In this document: one piece after another, positions 25,120 to 35,142 of the stretch
Numbering within the stretch: position 1 is the stretch's first letter
Layout of the letters: the number at the start of each line of letters is the position of its first letter
Assembly (NCBI RefSeq): GCF_003443735.1
Contig: NZ_CP031969.1
Coordinates: forward strand, 1,178,001 to 1,242,000
DNA: 64,000 nt
Direction: 5' to 3'
Source of the DNA: Streptomyces sp. CC0208
GTDB taxonomy: Bacteria; Actinomycetota; Actinomycetes; Streptomycetales; Streptomycetaceae
The notes under the pieces: generated by a model
Told to the model about the DNA's origin: nothing
The model's database searches: none
What the model saw: only the letters and a program-made list of their open reading frames with translations
Translations under genes and position numbers: made by a program

Positions 25120-26823
25120 TCAGCTGTGGTCGTGGCCCAGCGGGTCGCCTTCCGTCTCGGTGCCGGGGCCCGGGCCGATCTGGATCCCGAAGTCGCCGTC
25201 GTACTTCCGGTGGCCCTCGATCACGGCGAGTTCGACGGCCTCGGAGCCCATTTCGCCACGCACGATCACCGGGTCCTGGCGCAGATCGCGCATGAGGGCG
25301 ACACACATGCCGATCATCACGAGGACGAAGGGCGCGGCTGCCAGGATCGTGAGGTTCTGCAGTCCGGTGAGCGCGTCGCCCTGGCCGCTGCCGACGAGCA
25401 GCATGATGGCGGCGACCGCGCCGGTCACCACACCCCAGAACACGACGACGAATCGGCCGGGTTCGAGAGCGCCCTTCTGGGAGAGCGTACCCATCACGAT
25501 GGACGCGGCGTCGGCGCCGGAGACGAAGAAGATGCCGACCAGGATCATCACGAGCAGGCTGGTGGCGGTGGCGAGGGGGAACTCCTGGAGCACGCCGAAG
25601 AGCTGGCCCTCCGGGGTCGACTCGCCGGCGAGCGCGCCGCCCTCCTTCAGCTTCATGGCCGTACCGCCGAAGATCGCGAACCAGACGAGGCTGACCGTGC
25701 TGGGCACCAGGATGACGCCGCCGACGAACTGCCGGATGGTGCGGCCGCGGCTGATGCGGGCGATGAACATGCCGACGAAGGGCGTCCAGGAGATCCACCA
25801 GGCCCAGTAGAAGACGGTCCAGCTGCCGAGCCAGTCCGCGACGCCCTTGCCGCCGCTCGCCTCGGTACGGCCGGCGAGCTGGGGCAGGTCGCCGAGGTAG
25901 GAGAAGACCGAGGTGGGCAGCAGGTCGAGCACGATGATCGTGGGGCCCGCGATGAACACGAACACGGCGAGGATCAGGGCGAGCACCATGTTGGTGTTGG
26001 ACAGCCACTGGATGCCCCGCTCGATGCCGGAGACGGCCGAGAGGACGAAGGCCAGGGTCAGCACGGCGATGATCGTGACGAGCAGTCCGGTGCTGACGTC
26101 GTCCATCCAGTTCAGCTCCTGGAAACCGGAGCCGATCTGGAGGGCGCCGAGACCCAGGGAGGCCGCGGAGCCGAAGACGGTGGCGATGATCGCGAGGATG
26201 TCGATCACCCGGCCCGCGGTGCCGTTCGCGTGCCTCTCCCCGATGAGCGGGGTGAACACGGCGCTGATGGTCTGCCGCCGACGCTTGCGGTAGGTGCTGT
26301 AGGCGATGCCGAGGCCGACCACCGCGTAGATCGCCCAGGGGTGCAGGGTCCAGTGGAAGAGGGTGGTGGCCATCGCCGTCTCCATGCGTTCACCGGAGTT
26401 GGCAGGGTTCGTGCCCGGAGGCGGGGTCGTGTAGTGCGAGAGCGGCTCGCTGACGCCGTAGAACATCAGGCCGATGCCCATGCCGGCGCTGAACATCATC
26501 GCGACCCACGAGACGGTCTTGAACTCGGGTTCCTCGCCCTCGGCGCCCAGGTGGATGCGGCCGTAGCGGCTCATCGCGAGCCAGAGGGCGAACACCACGA
26601 AACACGAGGCGGCCAGCATGAAGGCCCAGCCGCCGTTGTGGATCAGCCCGCCGAGCATGCTGGTGGACACGTCCTCCAGCGAGTCGGTCGCCGCCCAGCC
26701 CCAGATCACGAAGGCCAGGGTGATGGCGGCGGTGACGCCGAACACCACCCGGTCGGTCCGGTGGCCGAGAATCCCCGCGGCGGGGTCTTCCCGGCCACCT
26801 CTCTGCTTCAGCTCTTCAGTCAT
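25120..26823 (-). CDS. BCCT-family transporter (betaine/choline/carnitine type)
   Basis: A 567-residue membrane protein with about 12 helices. The family signature is clear in WTVFYWAWWISWTPFVGMFI, the conserved tryptophan-rich helix 8, and the N-terminal part shows MMFSAGMGIGLMFYGVSEPL. Such transporters import compatible solutes such as glycine betaine or choline with Na+ or H+. A charged, acidic C-terminal tail ends GDPLGHDHS and may be regulatory. ATG at 26823 has GGGGAAGG eight bases upstream; the alternative GTG at 26832 sits on top of that ribosome site. The gene appears monocistronic. Confidence 0.9.
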   Translation of the reverse strand: MTEELKQRGGREDPAAGILGHRTDRVVFGVTAAITLAFVIWGWAATDSLEDVSTSMLGGLIHNGGWAFMLAASCFVVFALWLAMSRYGRIHLGAEGEEPEFKTVSWVAMMFSAGMGIGLMFYGVSEPLSHYTTPPPGTNPANSGERMETAMATTLFHWTLHPWAIYAVVGLGIAYSTYRKRRRQTISAVFTPLIGERHANGTAGRVIDILAIIATVFGSAASLGLGALQIGSGFQELNWMDDVSTGLLVTIIAVLTLAFVLSAVSGIERGIQWLSNTNMVLALILAVFVFIAGPTIIVLDLLPTSVFSYLGDLPQLAGRTEASGGKGVADWLGSWTVFYWAWWISWTPFVGMFIARISRGRTIRQFVGGVILVPSTVSLVWFAIFGGTAMKLKEGGALAGESTPEGQLFGVLQEFPLATATSLLVMILVGIFFVSGADAASIVMGTLSQKGALEPGRFVVVFWGVVTGAVAAIMLLVGSGQGDALTGLQNLTILAAAPFVLVMIGMCVALMRDLRQDPVIVRGEMGSEAVELAVIEGHRKYDGDFGIQIGPGPGTETEGDPLGHDHS

Positions 26824-26911
26824 CTGCGGCACCTTCCCCTGGGGCGGTGGATACGCCGGTTTTCACACAGTTCCCCAGGACCTACCACAGGTGCCGCAGA
26901 TTGGAGCCGAT

Positions 26912-28150
26912 TCAACAGGCGGTGTCGGGCTCCCCGACCGTCAGGTGGTACGGAGCGTGTTCGTCGAGAAGCAGCGGGACGAGGGCGCGCAGGGGCTGGC
27001 CGAGCGGGACGTAGGTGCCCTTCGTCCGCACCCCGTGCAGGGCGAGTTCGTCCTTCACCTCCGTGTACTGGGCGTCGGTGAGCCGGTAACCGCAGGGCGG
27101 GTCCTGGATCGCCTCGGCGGGTTCGGGCGGGTCGTTGTCGGCGCCGCCGAGGTAGACCGGGCCGGTGCCTTCCGCTCGGCGGGCCTCCGTGGTGGCCGCC
27201 TCGATCCGTCCGCGGCGTTCGTCGGTGTATCCGAACAGCCCCTTCAGGGCGGCCAGTTGGGAGTGGACCCGGCGCCGGTTGTTGCTCGCCTGGTCCGTGT
27301 CCGTCAGGGGCTCGACGCGGCTCTCGATCAGCAGGCCGATCGCGTGCTTGACGCCCGACATGTTGCGCAGGATGCGTTCCTGGCCGTCGCCGGCGACCTG
27401 TTTGACCGGGTCACCGGTGACCGGGTCGGTCCAGATGCCGTACGTGCCGGTGGAGTGGCCGGCCTTCTGGGCGGCCGGTCGTACGTACGCCCGGGACAGG
27501 GTCTCGGCCTCGTCGTGGACGGTCCGGTCGGTGTTGAGGTTGCGGGGCCAGAGGTCGAAGAGGTCCTTGTCGTAGTAACCGGGTGTGGCGGAGTACTCGT
27601 GCAGGTCGTAGATCACGTCCGGTTGCCGGTCCCGGACGACCTTCGCCATGGCGCGGGCCTCGGCGGTGGCCAGGGCGAGATGGTCGCGGTTGACGTCGAC
27701 ACCGTCGCTGTTGCCGCGGGTGTCGGCGGCCCGGCCGTCCGGGTTGGCGGTGGGCACGACCAGCACGGTGGTGCGGTCGAGGAAGCGCCGGGTGCGGGCG
27801 TCCTTCGCGTACGCCAGGTCGCGGACCGTGGTGAGACAGGCCTCGCGGCCGGAGGGCTCGTCGCCGTGCTGGCTGCACACGAGGAGGACCTTGTTCGCTG
27901 CGTGGCGTGCGCCGACCTGGACGAGCTGGAGGGGACGGCCCTGTTTCGTCGTACCGATCCGGCCGACGGAGACCCGGCTGCTCGCCCGATCGACCTGGGT
28001 GAGGAAGTCCTGTTCCTCGGACTCGCCGGTCCAGCGGGCGCCGGCTGTCTTCTCGAAGCCGGTGCGGGGCGCGGCCTCGGCGGCTTCGGCAGGTGTCGCG
28101 ATCAGGGAGGCGGCCAGGGCCACCACGCTCGCGGTGACGGCTCGGATCAT
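26912..28150 (-). CDS. Secreted M14-family zinc carboxypeptidase
   Basis: A 412-residue protein with a signal peptide (about residues 1-24, cleavage near ATPAEA). Zinc ligands are visible in QHGDEPSG (HxxE) and in [16 protein letters not shown] fits the substrate-binding region, and Glu in LIESRVEPL is a candidate catalytic residue. M14 enzymes remove C-terminal residues or act on cell-wall peptides. The start overlaps the stop of the upstream dipeptidyl-peptidase gene (ATGA), so the two are one operon. The C-terminal 100 residues are extra to the catalytic domain. A role in peptide scavenging is inferred from neighbours. Confidence 0.85.
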   Translation of the reverse strand: MIRAVTASVVALAASLIATPAEAAEAAPRTGFEKTAGARWTGESEEQDFLTQVDRASSRVSVGRIGTTKQGRPLQLVQVGARHAANKVLLVCSQHGDEPSGREACLTTVRDLAYAKDARTRRFLDRTTVLVVPTANPDGRAADTRGNSDGVDVNRDHLALATAEARAMAKVVRDRQPDVIYDLHEYSATPGYYDKDLFDLWPRNLNTDRTVHDEAETLSRAYVRPAAQKAGHSTGTYGIWTDPVTGDPVKQVAGDGQERILRNMSGVKHAIGLLIESRVEPLTDTDQASNNRRRVHSQLAALKGLFGYTDERRGRIEAATTEARRAEGTGPVYLGGADNDPPEPAEAIQDPPCGYRLTDAQYTEVKDELALHGVRTKGTYVPLGQPLRALVPLLLDEHAPYHLTVGEPDTAC

Positions 28151-30117
28151 CGTCCTCCCTCCGGGACGCGGTGCACGGCGCGCGGTGCCTGAACGCCGTC
28201 GAGGACCGCTGCCCGAGGGGGTACGGCGGTCCCGGCGCCCTTCGTGGCGTGCGCGAAGGCGGAGGCGCCGCCGACCAGCGGGACGCGGGCCGAGGTGCGG
28301 GCCAGATCGATCGTCAGGGTGGGCTTGGTGGACGGCGGGTCGATGAGGTCCTTGTCGGTGCCCGCGACGATCAGGGCGAGGCGGTGGCCGGCCGGGACGA
28401 CGTGGTCCGTGGCGCCGAGGTCGAGGGTGATGGTGTAGGCCTTGCCCGGGGTGAGCGGGACGCCCTTCCCCGGGTCGGCGTAGTTGCCGAGGTCGGCCCA
28501 GCCGCGGCTGACCACCGTGTAGTCGACGGCGGTGGTCTTCGCCCGGGTCTCCTTGAAGCAGGCGCTGTCACCGGTGGTGCTGACGCCCCAGCAGGTGCGG
28601 TTCGTGAGCGTGGTGATGCCTTCACCGCCGGCCGCGTAGTCGCGGATGGTGTCGGGGCCGAGGTCCACGAGCACGGCGGAGAGGTGGGCCGTGGAGGTGG
28701 TCGGGGTCGCCGTGACCGTGACCTTGGAGAGGCCGGACAGCCGGAGGTCCTTGGTGAGGGTGCCCGTCGTGAAGCCCGCCTTGTCGGGGGTGGACGTGTC
28801 GATCCGGGCGGCCCAGTCGGTCTCGCTCAGCGCCGGGTCGTCGGTGAAGGTCTCCGTGCCCTTGGCCTTGGTGAGGCCGAGGGTCCCCACGCCCGGCCGG
28901 GGGCCCTGGGCGGGACGCAATGTGGCCGTTGAAGTGCCGTGCGGGGGCCAGGACTTCGAGGTGACCCATTGGTCAGGATGACGCTCGATGTCGGCCATGG
29001 GTTCACGGTCGATGCCGTTGTCGTAGCCGAGGAGTTCGTGGTCGAACCAGCGGTGCAGGGTGTCGACCCACGCCGTGCGCCGGAAGTCGAAGGGATCGAC
29101 GTGGCCGGTCTGGGAGAGCCAGATCTTGCGCTCGACGCCGTTCTTCGCGAGGGCGTCCCACCACGGACCGAGGTGCTGGAGACGGACGTTGAGGTCCTGC
29201 ATGCCGTGCACGAGGAAGACGCTGGCCCTGACCTTCTTCGCGTCCTTCACGTAGTCGCGTTCGGTCCACAGCGGGGTCCGGTCGCCGGTGCGGGGCGCCT
29301 GGTCGACGAGCTTCTGCTGGACGGCGGCGCACTTGGCGCGGGCGTCGGGGCTGTCGACGTAGTCGGACAGCCAGTCGGGGCCGGAGTCGTAGAGCGGGGC
29401 GCCCTTCGAGAAGTAGTAGTCGTACCAGGTGGAGATGGCGCTGATCGGGACGATGGTCTTCAGGCCCCTGACACCGGTGGCGGCCACGCCGTTGGCGATG
29501 GTGCCGTCCCAGCTCTTGCCGATCATGCCGGTCCTGCCGTTGGTCCAGCCGGCCCTGGTCCTCTCGGTTCCCGTGCGGCTCGTGTAGGCCGTGGCCCGGC
29601 CGTTCAGCCAGTCGACCACCGCTTTCGCGGACTGGATGTCGGAGCGGCCGCCGACGTCCACACAGCCGTCGGAGCGGTTGGTGCCGGCGAGGTCGACACC
29701 GACGAAGGCGTAGCCGCGGGGCACGAAGTAGTTGTCGTAGAACAGCGGCATCTGGACGACGTCGCCGTTCGCGTCGTACGTCTTCAGCTGGCTCTCGTTG
29801 CCGCGTCCGCAGCAGGAGTAGTAGGGGCTGGCGTCCATGATGACCGGGACCTTGCGGCCCTTCTGTGCTGCTTCGCGGGGCCGGACGATGTCGACGGCCA
29901 CGCGGTCGGTCTTTCCGTCACCGTCGCCGTCGAGCCGGGTGTCCACCCAGACGGCCTCGCGGACGGCGTTCTCGTACGAGTAGATCGGTTGGCTCTCCCG
30001 CGGGGCCGGCTGTGCCTGTGCGGTCGCGGGTGCGAGGAAGGTCGCCAGCAGGGCGGCGGTGGCCGCGGCGGCGGTCGCGAGCGGTCTCCAGATCATGAAG
30101 CGCGTGCGTATCGACAT
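28147..30117 (-). CDS. Secreted Xaa-Pro dipeptidyl-peptidase-like hydrolase (S15/CocE type)
   Basis: A 656-residue alpha/beta-hydrolase with signal peptide (first 35 residues, ending ATAQAQ). The catalytic Ser lies in [14 protein letters not shown], Asp in [10 protein letters not shown] and His in SQTGHVDPF. The C-terminal beta-sandwich ([20 protein letters not shown]) is that of X-Pro dipeptidyl-peptidases and CocE-like acyl hydrolases. It probably removes X-Pro dipeptides from external peptides. It is first in a two-gene operon with the carboxypeptidase, and divergent from the secreted aminopeptidase gene. Confidence 0.88.
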   Translation of the reverse strand: MSIRTRFMIWRPLATAAAATAALLATFLAPATAQAQPAPRESQPIYSYENAVREAVWVDTRLDGDGDGKTDRVAVDIVRPREAAQKGRKVPVIMDASPYYSCCGRGNESQLKTYDANGDVVQMPLFYDNYFVPRGYAFVGVDLAGTNRSDGCVDVGGRSDIQSAKAVVDWLNGRATAYTSRTGTERTRAGWTNGRTGMIGKSWDGTIANGVAATGVRGLKTIVPISAISTWYDYYFSKGAPLYDSGPDWLSDYVDSPDARAKCAAVQQKLVDQAPRTGDRTPLWTERDYVKDAKKVRASVFLVHGMQDLNVRLQHLGPWWDALAKNGVERKIWLSQTGHVDPFDFRRTAWVDTLHRWFDHELLGYDNGIDREPMADIERHPDQWVTSKSWPPHGTSTATLRPAQGPRPGVGTLGLTKAKGTETFTDDPALSETDWAARIDTSTPDKAGFTTGTLTKDLRLSGLSKVTVTATPTTSTAHLSAVLVDLGPDTIRDYAAGGEGITTLTNRTCWGVSTTGDSACFKETRAKTTAVDYTVVSRGWADLGNYADPGKGVPLTPGKAYTITLDLGATDHVVPAGHRLALIVAGTDKDLIDPPSTKPTLTIDLARTSARVPLVGGASAFAHATKGAGTAVPPRAAVLDGVQAPRAVHRVPEGGR

Positions 30118-30278
30118 GCGCGGACGGTACTGCGGTCAACTCCCGTACAAAAGAGGGCCCCTTGAGTCCGTGACGGCCGAATGGCGATCGTGTGACAGGA
30201 GTGGTCGTGGACACATTCAGCTCACAGGTGGTGAATAGGCTGCGAACAGACCTCGTGCCCCTACGACTTGGAGCTTTC

Positions 30279-31772
30279 GTGCACCGCAGACTCATCGCAC
30301 CGGGCGCATTCGCGGCGGCCTCCCTGATGCTGGCGATCCCGGCGTCGGCGGCGAGCTTCTCCCCCGGCGCTCCGGGAATCGGCGACCCCTATTACCCGGA
30401 CTACGGCAACGGCGGATACGACGTCTCCCACTACGACCTGCGGCTGAAGTACCAGCCGGCCACGGACGAACTGGAGGGCACCGCCACCCTCCTGGCCCGC
30501 ACCACGCAGGATCTGTCCCGCTTCGATCTGGACTTTCTGCTCGACGTGAGCGAGGTGCGGGTCAACGGCACCAAGGCGTCGTTCACCACCTCGGGCGAGC
30601 ACGAGCTGGAGGTCACCCCGAAGTCGCCGCTGGCCAAGGGCACTTCCGTGACGGTGGTGGTCCGCTACAGCGGGGTGCCGTCGTCGAAGCAGGCGTACGG
30701 CTTCACCAGCTGGCACCGCACTGCGGACGGCGGGGTCGGGGCGAACGAGCCCGAGGCGGCCTGGTGGTGGTTCCCGAGCAACGACCACCCGCTCGACAAG
30801 GCCACCTACGACGTGTCGGTCCTGGTGCCGGACGGCAGTCAGGCCATCTCCAACGGCACGCTCCAGTCGACGAGTTCACGCCTCGGCTGGACCCGCTGGA
30901 ACTGGCGCTCCGACAAGCCGCAGGCCACGTATCTGGCGACACTGGCCGTCGGCCGGTTCGACATCACGACCGGGACGACCGACGGTGGGATTCCCGTCGT
31001 CAACGCCTACAGCAAGGACCTCGGGGCCAACTACGGCGCCGCGCGCGCCAGCGTCGAGCGGACCGGGGAGATCGCCGACTGGCTGAGCGGCTGGTTCGGG
31101 CCGTATCCCTTCGACGCGCTCGGCGGCTATGTGCCGAACACGAACACCGGGTACGCGCTGGAGACGCAGACCCGGCCCTTCTACAGCCCGCGGCAGTTCG
31201 CGAACGGGTCCAACACCTCCGTGGTCGTGCACGAGTTGGCCCACCAGTGGTACGGCGACCTGGTGTCCGTGCACGGCTGGAAGGACATCTGGATCAACGA
31301 GGGCTTCGCTCGGTACGCGCAGTGGCTGTGGTCCGAGCACGAGGACGAGGGGACCGCGCAGGAGCTCGCCGACTACGTGTACGCCTCGCATCCGGCCGAC
31401 GACACGTTCTGGACGGTCAGGCCGGGTGATCCCGGTCCCGAGAACCAGTTCGACATCGCCGTCTACGACCGGGGCGCGCTGGCCCTTCAGGCGCTGCGGA
31501 ACGAGATCGGCGACGAGGCGTTCTTCGCGGTGCTGAAGGGCTGGCCGCAGAAGTACGCGTACGGCAACGCGTCGGTCGCCGACTTCCAGAGGTACGCCGA
31601 GGAGGTGTCGGGGCAGCCGCTGGCCGCGCTGTTCGACACGTGGCTGTTCCAGCCGTCGAAGCCGGGGGCGCCCGCGGCGCGGGGTGCGGCGATCGCGAGG
31701 GCCGCGGAGGCTCCCGTGCAGCCGAAGTCGTGGAAGAAGATCGCCGCGACGAACGACGTGCACGGCGGTTAA
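30279..31772 (+). CDS. Secreted M1-family metallo-aminopeptidase
   Basis: A 497-residue gluzincin with zinc motif VVVHELAHQWYG and the third ligand Glu in WINEGFARY, 18 residues after the second His, as in M1 peptidases. The exopeptidase loop appears as GYALETQTRP, a variant of the usual GAMEN seen in secreted actinobacterial enzymes. GTG at 30279 has GGAG six bases upstream and opens a signal peptide ending PASAAS; longer in-frame starts would bury it. It lacks the large C-terminal domain of PepN. Together with the divergent dipeptidyl-peptidase and carboxypeptidase it would strip amino acids from peptides outside the cell. Confidence 0.9.
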   Translation: MHRRLIAPGAFAAASLMLAIPASAASFSPGAPGIGDPYYPDYGNGGYDVSHYDLRLKYQPATDELEGTATLLARTTQDLSRFDLDFLLDVSEVRVNGTKASFTTSGEHELEVTPKSPLAKGTSVTVVVRYSGVPSSKQAYGFTSWHRTADGGVGANEPEAAWWWFPSNDHPLDKATYDVSVLVPDGSQAISNGTLQSTSSRLGWTRWNWRSDKPQATYLATLAVGRFDITTGTTDGGIPVVNAYSKDLGANYGAARASVERTGEIADWLSGWFGPYPFDALGGYVPNTNTGYALETQTRPFYSPRQFANGSNTSVVVHELAHQWYGDLVSVHGWKDIWINEGFARYAQWLWSEHEDEGTAQELADYVYASHPADDTFWTVRPGDPGPENQFDIAVYDRGALALQALRNEIGDEAFFAVLKGWPQKYAYGNASVADFQRYAEEVSGQPLAALFDTWLFQPSKPGAPAARGAAIARAAEAPVQPKSWKKIAATNDVHGG

Positions 31773-32206
31773 GGGCCCGGGAACGGGGCCGGGACCGGGG
31801 CGGCCCATCCTTCGACGCCCGTCGAGGAGTGGGCCGCCCCGACCAGTTTGGACTCCGGTGAGCCGCGCTGTCTGAGGTGGACGGAGAGGATGGCCATGGA
31901 GGCCACCGCAAGGAGTTCGGACTGCCAGTTCTGCAGGGTGCGGCTCCAGAAGTCCGCGGACCCTGTGTAACTGCTCCAGCTCATGGGGGCCTGCGGTTGC
32001 CGCAGTTGCTCCTCGTTGTAGGCGGCGACGCCGCCGATCGACTGGGCCAGCCAGGAGAAGACGAAGATGGCGCCCATCACCAGCCCGAGGGAGTGGGAGT
32101 AGAGCCTCTGGCGCAGTCCGCCGGCGGCGGCCCATCGCGGGGAGTTCCGGTGGGCGTACGTGCCGACCTTCTGATCCTGGTCGGTCTCCGTTCCGGCCTT
32201 GTGCAT
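31769..32206 (-). pseudogene. DUF6766-family gene: C-terminal half, 5' part rearranged
   Basis: The minus strand gives MHKAGTETDQDQKVGTYAHR, then LGLVMGAIFVFSWLAQSIGG, TLQNWQSELLAVASMAILSV and LRQRGSPESKLVG. This is the second half of a two-part membrane protein of the DUF6766 type. The expected first half should begin with a FLRDNGL helix on the same strand upstream. Instead, that helix is found on the opposite strand immediately adjacent (32205-32290). The normal stop has also been lost, so the frame runs into the M1 gene's stop region. I infer an internal inversion with deletion. Confidence 0.65.
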
Positions 32207-32290
32207 CCGCACCCGCGGCTTCCTGCGCGACAACGGCCTCGGCCTGGCCTTCGGGATCGGGTTCCTGGTGGCCCTCGCCGGACAGGCGAT
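32205..32290 (+). pseudogene. Inverted N-terminal helix of the DUF6766 gene
   Basis: Plus-strand codons read RGFLRDNGLGLAFGIGFLVA followed by LAGQAIV. This is the first helix of DUF6766 proteins, but it faces away from the C-terminal half on the minus strand. No proper start codon precedes it and unrelated codons follow to a stop at 32369. Confidence 0.6.
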
Positions 32291-32356
32291 CGTGGTCGTC
32301 CGGGTGCGTGTGGTCATCGGTGCATCGGCCCCACGACGGTGGGTCCGCATACGCCC

Positions 32357-32587
32357 TCAGCCTCCCTGAAGCGTGCACTGGTACGGCCGGCCCGGGCGGG
32401 GGGGTGCAGCCGGCCGCGACGACTTTCCAGCGTCGGGGAACAGGGAGAGGAAGCGGGTGTCGCCGGCCAGGATGATGCGGGCCTGTCTGCCGTAGAGCTC
32501 CATCTGGGGCAGGGGCAGCTCGGGGACGTACACGATGGTGTCCACCCCGGCCCCGCCCAGCACGAGCACGTCGATGTCCCGGCTCAC
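32357..32587 (-). pseudogene. PfkB-family kinase gene with large internal deletion
   Basis: GTG at 32587 has a perfect GGAGG site and starts MSRDIDVLVLGGAGVDTIVY, followed by VPELPLP, which is the first strand and loop of a PfkB-type sugar kinase. After residue 28 the sequence no longer matches the family, and it ends at residue 76 instead of about 300. The catalytic GAGD motif is absent. The start region is intact, so a deletion joining the N-terminus to unrelated or distal sequence is likely. Confidence 0.6.
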
Positions 32588-32669
32588 GTCAGTCCTCCCC
32601 GTGGTCGTGGACGGTGCTTGATCTCCCCCATGACGCCACCGTAAAGGCCACCACTGACAGTCGCCCTCG

Positions 32670-34136
32670 TCAGTTCGTGAAATCGGTCAGCTCGCGGTCC
32701 GTGGTCCGCTCGACCCTGCGGCGGACGCCGAACCATCCGCCCACCAGGAGTACCGCGATCACCGGGATGAGCAGCAGCGTCCTGCGGCCGACCTCGGGGT
32801 CGTTCCACATCATGCCCAGGCAGGCCAGGAGGAAGGCGATCGTGGTGATCTCGGTGGCCGGGCTGAACGGGAGCCGGAAGGAGGGGCGGGTGACCAGGCC
32901 CGAGCGTGCGCGGCGGACGAAGACCAGGTGGCAGACCATGATGATCACCCAGGTGCTGATGACGCCGAGGGAGGCGACGTTCAGGACGATCTCGAAGGCC
33001 TGGCTCGGCATGAGGTAGTTCAGGACCACGCCGAGGACGCAGACCGCGCAGGTGAGCAGGATGCCGCCGTAGGGGACCTGGCTGCGGTTCATCCGGGCCG
33101 TGAACTTCGGGGCCGAGCCCGCCGTCGCCATCGAGCGCAGGATGCGGCCCGTGGAGTACAGCCCGGAGTTCAGCGAGGACATCGCCGCCGTCAGGACGAC
33201 CAGGTTCATCACGTCACCGGCCGCCGGGACCCCGATCTTCGACAGGACCGTGACGAAGGGACTCTGGTCGGCCGAGTAGACCGAGCCCGGCAGGAGCAGG
33301 GCGAGGAGGACGACCGAGCCGACGTAGAACAGGGCCACCCGCCACATGATGGAGTTCACCGCGCGCGGGACCACCTTCTCCGGCTCCGCCGTCTCGCCCG
33401 CCGCGACACCGACCAGTTCGAGGGCGGCGTACGCGAAGATGACGCCCTGCATGACGAGGACCACCGGCATCACGCCGTGCGGGAAGACACCGCCGTTGTC
33501 GGTGATCACGCTCGGGCCCGGTGTTCCGCCGCCCACCTCGTGCTGGGTGGCCAGCAGGAAGATGCCGATGAGCATGAAGCCGACGAGCGTGGCGACCTTG
33601 ATGATCGCGAACCAGAACTCCATCTCGCCGAAGATCTTCACCGAGATCAGGTTCACGGCGAGGACCACGGCCAGCGCGATCAGGGCCAGCGTCCACTGCG
33701 GGATGTCGGTGAACAGGCTCCAGTAGTGCGTGTAGAGCGCGATCGCGGTGATGTCGGCGATGCCGGTCGTCGACCAGTTCAGGAAGTACATCCAGCCGGC
33801 GACGTACGCGCCCTTCTCCCCGAGGAACTCGCGCGCGTACGACACGAAGGAGCCCGAGGAGGGGCGGTAGAGAACCAGCTCGCCCAGGGCGCGGACGACG
33901 AAGAAGGCGAAGATGCCGCAGACCAGGTAGGCCAGCGCCAGCGCCGGGCCCGCGGTGTGGAGACGTCCTCCGGCCCCCAGGAAGAGGCCGGTGCCGATCG
34001 CGCCGCCGATGGCGATCATGTTGACGTGGCGGGCCTTGAGGTCCTTGCTGTAGCCGGCGTCGCCCGCGTCGGCGGGCACCTGGGCCACGTCGGTGCGGGA
34101 GGCGGCCTGGGCCGAGTGCACGGCGTCCTTGCTCAC
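32670..34136 (-). CDS. Amino-acid permease (AAT/APC family, AnsP-like)
   Basis: A 488-residue protein with about 12 membrane helices. The first helix region [20 protein letters not shown], the second-helix [18 protein letters not shown] and [18 protein letters not shown] are typical of the amino-acid transporter (AAT) subgroup of the APC superfamily. These are proton symporters for amino acids such as asparagine or GABA; specificity is not readable. GTG at 34136 gives a normal N-terminus; the ribosome site is weak (AGTGGAT). It is divergent from the MerR gene. Confidence 0.88.
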   Translation of the reverse strand: MSKDAVHSAQAASRTDVAQVPADAGDAGYSKDLKARHVNMIAIGGAIGTGLFLGAGGRLHTAGPALALAYLVCGIFAFFVVRALGELVLYRPSSGSFVSYAREFLGEKGAYVAGWMYFLNWSTTGIADITAIALYTHYWSLFTDIPQWTLALIALAVVLAVNLISVKIFGEMEFWFAIIKVATLVGFMLIGIFLLATQHEVGGGTPGPSVITDNGGVFPHGVMPVVLVMQGVIFAYAALELVGVAAGETAEPEKVVPRAVNSIMWRVALFYVGSVVLLALLLPGSVYSADQSPFVTVLSKIGVPAAGDVMNLVVLTAAMSSLNSGLYSTGRILRSMATAGSAPKFTARMNRSQVPYGGILLTCAVCVLGVVLNYLMPSQAFEIVLNVASLGVISTWVIIMVCHLVFVRRARSGLVTRPSFRLPFSPATEITTIAFLLACLGMMWNDPEVGRRTLLLIPVIAVLLVGGWFGVRRRVERTTDRELTDFTN

Positions 34137-34356
34137 GGTGGATCCACTCTCTGGTGCGCCCCGGCGGGTCCCGCTCGGGTTTCCGGACGTGCGTCGACCC
34201 GCACCTCGTGGTGAAAGGCACAGGCCGAGAGGGCGCATGCCCCGGAAACGACCCCTCACGCGGTGGCGGTCGTCACAGCGGGCGGCGGCTGACATGATCG
34301 GAAAGGGTCTGCCGACCGGGTGTCACAGCAGTGGTGAGACAGCGATACTGCTGCAC

Positions 34357-35076
34357 ATGACGACCGACCCCTCCCCCGATGCCGAGGAGCCGACCCTCAC
34401 CGTCGACGAGCTGGCCGCGCGGGCGGGCGTCACGGTCCGCACGGTCCGCTTCTACGGCACGCGAGGGCTGCTGCCGCCGCCGGTGATCGGTCCGCGCCGG
34501 GTCGGCCACTACGGCCGTGAGCACCTCGCGCGTCTCGCGCTGATCGAGGAGCTCCAGCACCAGGGGATGACGCTGGCGGCGATCGAGCGGTACATGCAGC
34601 AGCTGCCGGCCGAGCTGAGCGCCCACGACCTCGCGATCCACCGGGCGGTGGTGGCCTCCTGGGCCCCGGACGTCGTGGAGCGGGTGACACGTGAGGAGCT
34701 GCGGCGGCGGGCGGGGCGGGCGCTGAGCGACGACGACCTGGAGCGGCTCGCCGCGATGGACGTCGTACGGCGGGACGGCGACGGCTACCGCGTCGACCTG
34801 GGCCTGCTCCGGCTCGGCGTCGCGCTGCTCGACGTTCCCCTGTCGCAGGAGGCGATCCTCGCCTCGCGGAAGGTGCTCATCGAGCACTCCCGGTCCGCCG
34901 CACACGAGTTGTCGCAGCTGTTCCGGGGCGAGGTGGCCCAACGCGACGCGCAGGACGTGAAGTCGTTGTCGGCGCACATGGAACCCCTGGTCGTGCAGGC
35001 CCTGTTGACGACCTTTCAGCGGTCCCTGAAGGAGGAGCTGCGGGAGTGGACGTCAGAGGTGGGCGGGGCCTCCTGA
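34357..35076 (+). CDS. MerR-family regulator
   Basis: A 239-residue protein with an N-terminal MerR DNA-binding domain, LTVDELAARAGVTVRTVRFY (residues 14-33), then the wing GPRRVGHYGREHLARLALIE. The C-terminal effector domain is helical and unassigned, without cysteine clusters, so it is not a metal sensor. ATG at 34357 follows a low-GC stretch with no ribosome site, so leaderless translation is plausible; ATG at 34294 is an alternative. It is convergent with the fatty-acid operon across a terminator and divergent from the permease. What it regulates is unknown. Confidence 0.82.
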   Translation: MTTDPSPDAEEPTLTVDELAARAGVTVRTVRFYGTRGLLPPPVIGPRRVGHYGREHLARLALIEELQHQGMTLAAIERYMQQLPAELSAHDLAIHRAVVASWAPDVVERVTREELRRRAGRALSDDDLERLAAMDVVRRDGDGYRVDLGLLRLGVALLDVPLSQEAILASRKVLIEHSRSAAHELSQLFRGEVAQRDAQDVKSLSAHMEPLVVQALLTTFQRSLKEELREWTSEVGGAS

Positions 35077-35094
35077 CCCGGTGAGGAGTCCCCC

Positions 35095-35131
35095 GCGCGC
35101 CGGGCGGACCGGCATCGCCCGCCCGGCGCGC
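35095..35131. terminator. Bidirectional hairpin between merR and fadB
   Basis: GCGCGCCGGGCG (35095-35106) pairs perfectly with CGCCCGGCGCGC (35120-35131), with a 13-base loop, between convergent stop codons. Confidence 0.75.
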
Positions 35132-35142
35132 GCGACGTCGCC

